A stretch of DNA of 64,000 nt from Azonexus hydrophilus DSM 23864 (GTDB lineage Bacteria; Pseudomonadota; Gammaproteobacteria; Burkholderiales; Rhodocyclaceae). Positions 54,218-61,033 of the stretch are shown in pieces. The stretch lies in contig NZ_AUCE01000012.1 of the NCBI RefSeq assembly GCF_000429605.1, positions 248,001 to 312,000 on the forward strand. Reading direction: 5' to 3'. Position numbers and translations under genes: made by a program. The notes beneath the pieces were generated by a model. It was not told the origin of the DNA, ran no database searches, and worked only from the letters and a program-made list of their open reading frames with translations. Position 1 is the first letter of the stretch; every line of letters starts with the position of its first letter.

Positions 54218-55111
54218 ATGAGCGATTTCGTTAGCGATTTTTGGAACTTGTACGTCATCGTGATCGTGCTGGGCAGTATTCTGGCCTGCGCGGTTCTCCT
54301 GATCGTCCAGGGCAAGGCGACTTTCACGCCGGGCAAGACCATGGGTCACGTCTGGGATGAAACCCTTGAGGAATACAACAACCCGATGCCCAAGTGGTGG
54401 AGCTGGATGTTCGTGATCACCGTGGTGTTTGCGCTGGTCTATCTGGCGCTGTACCCGGGTCTGGGCAACTTCAAGGGCATGCTGGGGTGGACCTCCGGTG
54501 GTCAGCACGCTGCAGAAGTGGCCAAGGTGGATGCTCAGGTCAAGCCGCTGTACGACAAGTACATGGCCATGGACCTCAAGGCGGTTGCCGCAGACAAGCA
54601 GGCCATGGAAATGGGCAAGCGCCTGTACCTGACCTACTGTATGCAGTGTCACGGTGCTGATGCCCGCGGTGCCAAGGGCTTCCCGAACCTGACCGATGGC
54701 GACTGGCAGTGGGGTGGTGAGGCCGAACAGATCGTTGAAACCATTGCCAATGGCCGCATGGGCGTCATGCCCCCGCACGAAGCCCTGGGTGGTGAGACGA
54801 TCAAGGATCTGGCCAACTATGTCCGTTCCCTGTCTGGTCTGCCGCATGACTCCGTTCGTGCCGGCAAGGGTGAAACGGCTTACACCGAAGCTGGCTGTAT
54901 CGGTTGCCACGGTGCTGACGGTACCGGCATGCAGGCCCTCGGTGCGCCGAACCTGACCGACAAGGTCTGGTTGTACGGTTCTTCCGAAGCCACCATCATC
55001 GAGACGATCACCAATGGTCGTCAGAACAAGATGCCGGCCTGGAAGGAATTCCTGGGCGATGCCAAGGTGCATCTGCTGGCTGCCTACGTGACCAGCCTGG
55101 GTGGTAAGTAA
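54218..55111 (+). CDS. ccoP: cbb3-type oxidase diheme cytochrome c subunit III
   Basis: A 297-residue diheme cytochrome. An N-terminal helix pair (YVIVIVLGSILACAVLLIVQG; WMFVITVVFALVYLALYPG) anchors two heme domains with CMQCH and CIGCH. VWDETLEEYNNPMPKWW is the CcoP family motif. It receives electrons from soluble cytochrome c. AAAGGAAAG precedes the start. Confidence 0.95.
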   Translation: MSDFVSDFWNLYVIVIVLGSILACAVLLIVQGKATFTPGKTMGHVWDETLEEYNNPMPKWWSWMFVITVVFALVYLALYPGLGNFKGMLGWTSGGQHAAEVAKVDAQVKPLYDKYMAMDLKAVAADKQAMEMGKRLYLTYCMQCHGADARGAKGFPNLTDGDWQWGGEAEQIVETIANGRMGVMPPHEALGGETIKDLANYVRSLSGLPHDSVRAGKGETAYTEAGCIGCHGADGTGMQALGAPNLTDKVWLYGSSEATIIETITNGRQNKMPAWKEFLGDAKVHLLAAYVTSLGGK

Positions 55112-55128
55112 GCGCGTTTGACAAAAAA

Positions 55129-55151
55129 GGGTGGCCACTGGCCACCCTTTT
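55129..55151 (+). terminator. Terminator after ccoP
   Basis: GGGTGGCCA (55129-55137) and TGGCCACCC (55139-55147) form a near-continuous palindrome followed by TTTT. The one-base loop implies the inner pairs open, leaving a strong stem. Confidence 0.75.
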
Positions 55152-55170
55152 CTTGCGATGTCGAAGCGGT

Positions 55171-55213
55171 TTTATCAAAATTGCGTTGCCTGCAGCAGCG
55201 TAATTTTGATAAA
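55171..55213 (+). repeat. Long hairpin upstream of ccoG
   Basis: TTTATCAAAATT (55171-55182) and AATTTTGATAAA (55202-55213) form a perfect 12-bp inverted repeat. Inner bases continue the pairing with G-T wobbles (GCGTTGC with GCAGCGT), leaving a CTGCA loop. It ends eight bases before the ccoG ATG, so it spans the ribosome-binding region. Confidence 0.75.
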
Positions 55214-55221
55214 GAGATAAG

Positions 55222-56628
55222 ATGAAATTTGGCGACGAAAATACTCCGGAGGCAAAGCCTGCGGCAGAAGTGTCTTTTTACGAAAAGCACAAGAAGATTT
55301 ATGTCCGCGATGTCCAGGGCTGGTGGACGACGTGGCGCTGGGTGTTCGTCTGGCTGACCCAAGCCATCTTCTACCTGACCCCCTGGTTGGTCTGGAATGA
55401 TCGCCAAGCGGTCCTTTTCCATCTGGTCGAGCGCAAGTTCTATCTCTTCGGCCTGGTGTTGTGGCCGCAAGACGTGTTTTATCTGGCCGTCCTGCTGATT
55501 GTTTCCGCTTACGCGCTATTCCTGTTTACTGCCATCGCCGGGCGGCTGTTTTGTGGGTATGCCTGTCCGCAGACGGTCTATAGCGAAATCTTCATGTGGA
55601 TCGAGAGTCGCATCGAAGGGGATCGTTCGGCTCGGATGAAACTGGACAAGGGACCGATGACGGCCAGGAAGTTCCGGCTGAAGGCGGTCAAGCACCTGTT
55701 GTGGATTGCCCTGTCGCTGTGGACCGGTTTCACCTTGGTCGCCTATTTCACGCCCATGCAGGAGTTGCTTGCCGCGCTGCCGTTCGGCCTGTCCGGCTGG
55801 GAGATGTTCTGGACGCTGTTCTACGCCGGTTTCTGCTACATGCAGGCGGGTTTCCTGCGCGAGCAGGTGTGCAAGTACATGTGTCCCTATGCCCGTTTCC
55901 AGGGCGTGATGTTCGATCCGGATACCCTGGTCATCACCTATGATCCGGAACGCGGTGAGCCGCGGGGCGCACGGAAGAAGGACGTCGATGCATCGGCGTT
56001 GGGCGACTGCGTGGATTGTGGTCTGTGCGTTGCCGTCTGCCCGACAGGAATCGACATCCGCAAGGGGATACAGTACGAGTGCATCGGCTGCGGTGCCTGT
56101 ATCGACGCCTGTGACCCGGTCATGGACAAGATCGGCAAGCCGCATGGTCTGATCCGCTATACCACCGAGAATGCCCTGGAAAAGAAATTCGGCGCCTCGG
56201 AGGTGGTCGGTCACATTCTGCGTCCGCGTATCCTGTTGTACACCGGGATTCTCATCCTGATCTGCATTGCAACGGCGTGGTCGCTGGCGACCAGGGTACC
56301 CTTGATGGTCGATGTCATTCGTGATCGATCGACCTTGTCGCGGGAGGCCGACGATGGCTCGATCGAGAATGTGTATAACCTGAAGTTCATGAACACAACC
56401 GAACAGGCACAACGCTATAAAATCTCGGTTGATGGCCTGGCCGGCGTGCATCTGGCAGAAGAGCGCCCGGTCGAAGTCGGTAGTGCCGAAAATCTGGAGT
56501 TCACCGTGGTCGTTCGTGTTCCGCCGGAATCGGGCAAGAGCGGCGCGAACACCATTTATTTCAATATCCAGGCGGACGCGGACGAGAAAATTTCGGTTCG
56601 TGAAAAAGCCTCTTTCCTGATGCCCTGA
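55222..56628 (+). CDS. ccoG: cbb3 oxidase accessory ferredoxin-type protein CcoG (RdxA/FixG)
   Basis: A 468-residue membrane protein with about five helices. GRLFCGYACPQTVYSEIF and the two 4Fe-4S motifs (CVDCGLCVAVCPTGIDIR; CIGCGACIDACDPV) are typical. CcoG is a cupric reductase that aids copper delivery to cbb3 oxidase. A C-terminal Ig-like periplasmic domain follows the last helix. It is preceded by a terminator and a long hairpin after ccoP, so part of its expression may be uncoupled. Confidence 0.94.
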   Translation: MKFGDENTPEAKPAAEVSFYEKHKKIYVRDVQGWWTTWRWVFVWLTQAIFYLTPWLVWNDRQAVLFHLVERKFYLFGLVLWPQDVFYLAVLLIVSAYALFLFTAIAGRLFCGYACPQTVYSEIFMWIESRIEGDRSARMKLDKGPMTARKFRLKAVKHLLWIALSLWTGFTLVAYFTPMQELLAALPFGLSGWEMFWTLFYAGFCYMQAGFLREQVCKYMCPYARFQGVMFDPDTLVITYDPERGEPRGARKKDVDASALGDCVDCGLCVAVCPTGIDIRKGIQYECIGCGACIDACDPVMDKIGKPHGLIRYTTENALEKKFGASEVVGHILRPRILLYTGILILICIATAWSLATRVPLMVDVIRDRSTLSREADDGSIENVYNLKFMNTTEQAQRYKISVDGLAGVHLAEERPVEVGSAENLEFTVVVRVPPESGKSGANTIYFNIQADADEKISVREKASFLMP

Positions 56629-56635
56629 GAGAACC

Positions 56636-57148
56636 ATGAGTGCAACGATGACTTCTGATAGCAAACCCTGGTACAAGGAGCCGTGGCCGTGGATTCTGAT
56701 GGCCGGCCCGGGGCTGGTGATCATCGCCGCGATCTTCACCATCTGGATCGCTGTGGTGAGTGCCGACGGTTTGGTAGCCGACGATTATTACAAGCAGGGG
56801 CTGGCGATGAACCAGCGACTGGAGCGCGATCACCAGGCTTCGCAACTGGGTCTGCATGCCGATGTGATGCGTGCCGGCCTGAATGTGCGCTTGTTGATCA
56901 CGGCTAAGGAAAAGGTCGCCTTGCCGGAAGAGATCGTCTTGCGTCTGACGCATCCGACGATCGACGGCAGGGATCAGAAAGTAGCGTTGAAATCCGAAGG
57001 GGCGGGTTTCTACGGCGGGGTACTGGCTGAAGATGTGGCCGGTCGCTGGCATGTCACGCTTGAAGATCCTGCGGGCCAATGGCGTCTTCAAGGGGAGTGG
57101 CAGGCCGGCTTTGATGAGCCGCTGCGCCTGGATGCGAAAGCGGGTTGA
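56636..57148 (+). CDS. ccoH: cbb3 oxidase assembly protein CcoH (FixH family)
   Basis: A 170-residue protein with one N-terminal helix (PWPWILMAGPGLVIIAAIFTIWIAV) followed by SADGLVADDYYKQGLAMNQ, the FixH hallmark, and a periplasmic beta-rich domain. It is needed for cbb3 maturation. It starts seven bases after ccoG. Confidence 0.9.
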   Translation: MSATMTSDSKPWYKEPWPWILMAGPGLVIIAAIFTIWIAVVSADGLVADDYYKQGLAMNQRLERDHQASQLGLHADVMRAGLNVRLLITAKEKVALPEEIVLRLTHPTIDGRDQKVALKSEGAGFYGGVLAEDVAGRWHVTLEDPAGQWRLQGEWQAGFDEPLRLDAKAG

Positions 57149-57172
57149 TTTTTTTGTTAGTGGGAGGTGTTT

Positions 57173-57313
57173 ATGGCTTGGGAACTGTTGTTGACGAGTG
57201 ATATCGGCTTGATGAGCCTGGGCGTGATTGTCGGCGTGGTGGTAATTGGCGCCGTCATGGGCAAGCTCTATTCGAGCAAGATGAACGAGGAACTGAGCGC
57301 CAAGGGTAAGTAA
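57173..57313 (+). CDS. DUF3149-like membrane microprotein (46 residues)
   Basis: A reading frame of 46 codons begins at ATG 57173 after GGAGG. It reads MAWELLLTSDIGLMSLGVIV and continues as a hydrophobic helix (GVVVIGAVMGKLY) with a polar tail ending ELSAKGK. The MAW-LL-T-D-GL-SL pattern matches the DUF3149 family of small membrane proteins as I recall it. It closes the cco block, 24 bases after ccoH, and is followed by a terminator. Confidence 0.8.
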   Translation: MAWELLLTSDIGLMSLGVIVGVVVIGAVMGKLYSSKMNEELSAKGK

Positions 57314-57336
57314 TTCCCGGCATTCGGTAATGAACG

Positions 57337-57377
57337 ATCCCCGCTGCTTCAAGGAGAGTAGCGGGGATTGTTTTTTT
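57337..57377 (+). terminator. Terminator of ccoGH and microprotein transcript
   Basis: ATCCCCGCT (57337-57345) and AGCGGGGAT (57360-57368) form a perfect 9-bp stem, followed by TGTTTTTTT. It lies across the first codons of any ATG-57330 reading frame, which argues for a later start of the next gene. Confidence 0.88.
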
Positions 57378-57380
57378 GGG

Positions 57381-57950
57381 GTGGGGAAGGCGCTAGCTTT
57401 GTCGCTGTTCCTGCATCTGCTGGTGTATTTTGGGCTGGATTTTCCCCGGTCGCAGCAGCCGGAAGGCAGCGGCAAGCTAAGTGCAGTGCTTGGCCATCAG
57501 TCGAAGCGCTTGCCACAGCATGCTGCAGATACGGCGCCGCAGGCACGTGTCCCCGGTCGCGCTCCGGTTCCCGTGGACAAGCTGCCAACTGGGCGCCCGG
57601 ATGTGCGGGGGCATGCCCAAAGCGGCCCGGCAGAAATCGAACGAGGTCTTCAGGCAATACCTGCTGGCGAAGAATTGTCGGCATACCGACTGGCGCTGGG
57701 CAGGGCCTTCGGAAATTTGCTCGACGAAGCGTTGAGAAGTGCCGTGCCGCCGGGTGAATTGATTTTCCACATCGACTATCAGTCCGGGCTGGCGCCGCCA
57801 TCCTTGCGCCTGTCGGGGGTGCTTGACCCGGTGATTGCCGCTCGCCTGCTGGCAGCAATGAGCGGTGCAGTTGCCACGACTCCCTTGCCTGCGGCCTGGC
57901 AATCCGGGCGCTATCAACTGGAGTTGCGAGCCCGGATTGTCGGCGCCTGA
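57381..57950 (+). CDS. TonB-like single-span protein (unassigned)
   Basis: I place the start at GTG 57381 (189 residues) because the ATG at 57330 would lie within a terminator. The N-terminus GKALALSLFLHLLVYFGLDF is a signal anchor with the TonB-type hydrophobic-His pattern. A Pro/Arg-rich linker follows, and the C-terminal part (PPGELIFHIDYQSGLAPPSL to YQLELRARIVGA) could be a small periplasmic domain. No ExbBD genes are adjacent. Energy-transducer function is only a possibility. Confidence 0.6.
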   Translation: MGKALALSLFLHLLVYFGLDFPRSQQPEGSGKLSAVLGHQSKRLPQHAADTAPQARVPGRAPVPVDKLPTGRPDVRGHAQSGPAEIERGLQAIPAGEELSAYRLALGRAFGNLLDEALRSAVPPGELIFHIDYQSGLAPPSLRLSGVLDPVIAARLLAAMSGAVATTPLPAAWQSGRYQLELRARIVGA

Positions 57951-57957
57951 ACCCGGT

Positions 57958-58488
57958 TCAAGGTTCCAGGCTGTGCTCGTGGAAGCCGAAACCGCCCTGT
58001 TGCCGGTCGGCCAGGTAGTGCTCCAGGCAGAGGCGTACGCTGCGAAAGGAGAGTTCCTCCCAGGGAATTTCTTCCGGGTGAAATAGCGCAACTTCCAGGC
58101 TTTCCTCGCCGGCGCTGTAAGACGATGAGGTCATCCGGCCGCGGTAAAACAGGTGCACCTGATTGATGTGGGCGATGCTGACCAGCGCGAAGGCGGCGTC
58201 GACGCTGACTTGTGCGCCAGCCTCTTCGAGTGTCTCGCGGCGAGCGGCCTCGCTGGTTGTCTCGCCGTTTTCCATGAAGCCGGCCGGTAGCGTCCAGTAA
58301 CCCAGGCGGGGTTCGATGGCGCGCCGGCAAAGCAGTATCCTGTTTTCCCATTCGGCAATGCAGCCGACGATCATGCGCGGATTGTCGTAGTGAATATGCC
58401 CACAACTCGTGCATACTTGTCGCGCCAGATTGTCGCCGGCAGGGATGGTCAGGGAGGCAGCGCTGCCGCAGCGGGTGCAGTACGACAT
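57958..58488 (-). CDS. Nudix hydrolase with zinc ribbon
   Basis: A 176-residue protein. The N-terminal zinc ribbon has CTRCG and CTSCGHIHYDNP. The Nudix box GFMENGETTSEAARRETLEEAG (GX5EX7REUXEEXGU) is complete, preceded by YWTLPA. This layout occurs in NudC-related and ADP-ribose/NADH-type pyrophosphatases. It converges with the TonB-like gene, with stops seven bases apart. Confidence 0.9.
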   Translation of the reverse strand: MSYCTRCGSAASLTIPAGDNLARQVCTSCGHIHYDNPRMIVGCIAEWENRILLCRRAIEPRLGYWTLPAGFMENGETTSEAARRETLEEAGAQVSVDAAFALVSIAHINQVHLFYRGRMTSSSYSAGEESLEVALFHPEEIPWEELSFRSVRLCLEHYLADRQQGGFGFHEHSLEP

Positions 58489-58561
58489 TCCGGAGGTGTT
58501 GGGAAACGGTGGACTTGCAGTCTATCACTGCCGATCCTCGCTGTAGCAGGTGGCAACTTCC

Positions 58562-58591
58562 TTTGCGCTTCCCGGAAGCCTGTGGCTACAA
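58562..58591 (+). promoter_or_regulatory. Candidate promoter of motA
   Basis: TTGCGC (58562-58567) and TACAAT (58586-58591) are 18 bases apart. No flagellar sigma-28 consensus is visible upstream of motA. Confidence 0.4.
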
Positions 58592-58658
58592 TAGCGAAAC
58601 ACAATATAGATAGAACGACCTGTCGGTAACGCCTCAGGGGGCGCTAAAGGGGTTTCAC

Positions 58659-59516
58659 ATGTTTTTGATCGTCGGCTACGTCATCATCCTGGCTTCGGCA
58701 TTGGGCACCTATGCCGTGCACGGCAGCTTGCTGGCGCTCTGGGTCCCGCTGGAATACATCGCCATCTTCGGCCTGACCGTCGGTAGTTTCGTCGCCGGCA
58801 ACAACATCAAGGTGGTCAAGGCCACGGTGGCGGCCATCCCGGGCGCGCTCAAAGGCTCGCCTTACAACAAGGCCTACTACGTCGATGCGCTGGCACTATT
58901 GTTCGAAATCCTGTCCAAGGTGCGCAAGGAAGGCTTGATGTCGATTGAAAACGATGTCGAGAATCCCGAGGCCAGTCCGATTTTTTCCAAGTACCCGAAT
59001 ATCGTTTCCGATCACCATGTGCTCGATTTCATGACCGACTATCTGCGCATGATGGTTGGTGGCAACCTGAACACGGTCGAAATCGAAAGCTTGATGGATG
59101 TCGAACTGGAGACCCATCACCATGAACAGGCAGAACCGGCGCACGTCATTCAGAAGGTGGCCGACGGTGTGCCTGCTTTCGGTATCGTGGTCGCGGTCAT
59201 GGGGGTGATCAACGTGATGGGCTCGGTCGGCGAGCCGCCGGCCGTGCTGGGCAAGATGATTGCGGGCGCGCTGGTCGGTACCTTCCTGGGTATCTACCTG
59301 GCCTATGGTTTCGTCGCGCCGATTGCCGGTCAGGTTGAGCAGAAAGCCAACGAATCCGGGGTGATCTACAAGACCATCAAGATGGTCCTGCTGGCTTCGA
59401 TGTCGGGCTATGCGCCGCAGGTGGCCATCGAATTCGGGCGCAAGACGCTGGGGGCGCACGAGCGCCCGAGTTTCCGCGAACTCGAGGAAGAGCTCAAGGC
59501 CCGCAAGGGCAAGTAA
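58659..59516 (+). CDS. motA: Flagellar stator protein MotA
   Basis: A 285-residue four-helix stator subunit. AIFGLTVGSFVAGNNIKVVK, KVADGVPAFGIVVAVMGVINVMGSV and GTFLGIYLAYGFVAPIAGQVE are canonical, including the proline pair around the channel. With MotB it forms the proton channel that drives flagellar rotation. The large cytoplasmic loop contains the FliG-contacting charged residues. Confidence 0.95.
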   Translation: MFLIVGYVIILASALGTYAVHGSLLALWVPLEYIAIFGLTVGSFVAGNNIKVVKATVAAIPGALKGSPYNKAYYVDALALLFEILSKVRKEGLMSIENDVENPEASPIFSKYPNIVSDHHVLDFMTDYLRMMVGGNLNTVEIESLMDVELETHHHEQAEPAHVIQKVADGVPAFGIVVAVMGVINVMGSVGEPPAVLGKMIAGALVGTFLGIYLAYGFVAPIAGQVEQKANESGVIYKTIKMVLLASMSGYAPQVAIEFGRKTLGAHERPSFRELEEELKARKGK

Positions 59517-59549
59517 GCAGCACATGCTGCCGACACAGAGCGAATATAG

Positions 59550-60494
59550 ATGAGCGACGACTCCACCCGCCCGATTATCATCAAACGCAAGAAGGTCGTT
59601 GCCGGCGGTGCGCACGGTGGCGCCTGGAAAATTGCCTACGCCGACTTCGTGACGGCAATGATGGCCTTCTTCCTGCTGATGTGGCTGCTTGGCTCCACGT
59701 CCAAGGGCGATCTGCAGGGCATTGCCGATTATTTCCAGAACCCGATGAAGGTGTCGATGTCCGGCGGAGCGGGCTCGGGTGACGCAACAAGCATTCTCAA
59801 GGGCGGTGGCCAGGATCTGACCCGCCAGTCCGGCCAGGTCAAGAAGGGCGACGTCGAAGCCAAGCGCACGACTTTCTCCAAGGAAGCTCAGCTCGAATTC
59901 CGGCGTAAAGAGCAGGAGCGCCTGGAATTGCTGAAGGCAGACATCGAGAAGATGATCGAGCAGAGTCCGCAACTCGCCCAGTTCAAGAAACAACTCCTGC
60001 TGGACATCACTTCCGAAGGCTTGCGTATCCAGATCGTCGATGAACAGAATCGGCCGATGTTCGATTCCGGCGGCGATACGGTCAAGCCTTATACGCGGCA
60101 GTTGCTGCAGCAGATAGGTCTGGCCCTGAACGGTGTGTCCAACCGCATCAGTCTGGCCGGCCATACCGATGCGGCGCCCTTCGTTGGGGGTGTTGGCGGT
60201 TTCTCCAACTGGGAATTGTCGGCCAACCGGGCCAATGCCTCGCGGCGCGAGCTGGTTGCTGGCGGCATGGACGATCACAAGGTCTTGCGCGTCGTCGGTC
60301 TGGGTTCGACACTGTTGTTCGACAAGAACGACCCCTTGAATCCGGTCAACCGGCGGATCAGCATTGTTGTGTTGAATCAGCGGACCGAGCGGGCGATTCT
60401 GAACGAAGAGAATAATCCGGATGATGCCGACGGTGACGATATCGCACCGCCGGTGCTGCAGTTGCCAACGACCCCCAGCGGGCGCGCGGGTTAA
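59550..60494 (+). CDS. motB: Flagellar stator protein MotB
   Basis: A 314-residue protein. The proton-carrying Asp32 sits in AYADFVTAMMAFFLLMWLLGS. A linker and a plug-like amphipathic stretch precede the OmpA-like peptidoglycan-binding domain (SLAGHTDAAPF, NWELSANRANASRREL). IRKVVAGG-type N-terminal residues are usual. Encoded 33 bases after motA. Confidence 0.95.
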   Translation: MSDDSTRPIIIKRKKVVAGGAHGGAWKIAYADFVTAMMAFFLLMWLLGSTSKGDLQGIADYFQNPMKVSMSGGAGSGDATSILKGGGQDLTRQSGQVKKGDVEAKRTTFSKEAQLEFRRKEQERLELLKADIEKMIEQSPQLAQFKKQLLLDITSEGLRIQIVDEQNRPMFDSGGDTVKPYTRQLLQQIGLALNGVSNRISLAGHTDAAPFVGGVGGFSNWELSANRANASRRELVAGGMDDHKVLRVVGLGSTLLFDKNDPLNPVNRRISIVVLNQRTERAILNEENNPDDADGDDIAPPVLQLPTTPSGRAG

Positions 60495-60584
60495 GTCCGG
60501 ACGCAAAGTATGAATACGCGGTTCCCGGGAAGGCCTGTCGCCGTCCGGGATGAATTTGAATTTCTGTAGAGAGATGAGGGAAAA

Positions 60585-60950
60585 ATGGCCAAAACCATTC
60601 TTGCTGTTGATGATTCTGCCTCCATTCGCCAAATGGTTTCATTCACGTTGAAAAGTGCGGGTTATGAAGTGGTCGAGGCCGTCGACGGGCAGGATGGCCT
60701 GGACAAGGCCAAGTCGCGCAGCGTCAACCTGGTGTTGACCGATCAGAACATGCCGCGCATGGATGGCCTGACCCTGATCCGCAATCTTCGCGCCTTGCCG
60801 CAATACGCTTCGACGCCGATCCTGATGCTGACCACCGAGTCATCCGATGCGATGAAGTCGCAGGGACGCGCGGCGGGTGCCACCGGCTGGCTGGTCAAGC
60901 CTTTCGATCCGCAGAAGCTTATTGAAGTCGTGCGCAAGGTGATTGGCTGA
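60585..60950 (+). CDS. cheY: CheY-like chemotaxis response regulator
   Basis: A 121-residue single receiver domain. Acidic pocket residues are in AVDDSAS, phospho-acceptor Asp53 in LVLTDQNMP, Thr in MLTTESS and Lys in LVKPFDP. The LTTESSDAMKSQGRAAGATGW pattern is typical of CheY proteins encoded next to CheA in beta- and gammaproteobacteria. Confidence 0.93.
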   Translation: MAKTILAVDDSASIRQMVSFTLKSAGYEVVEAVDGQDGLDKAKSRSVNLVLTDQNMPRMDGLTLIRNLRALPQYASTPILMLTTESSDAMKSQGRAAGATGWLVKPFDPQKLIEVVRKVIG

Positions 60951-61033
60951 GAGGTTCTGGCTCGTCCGGGAAGCATGCCCGGATGCATCCGTTTCCGGCC
61001 GCCGGTTCGATCGCGGTCGTCTGAGGAGAAAGC

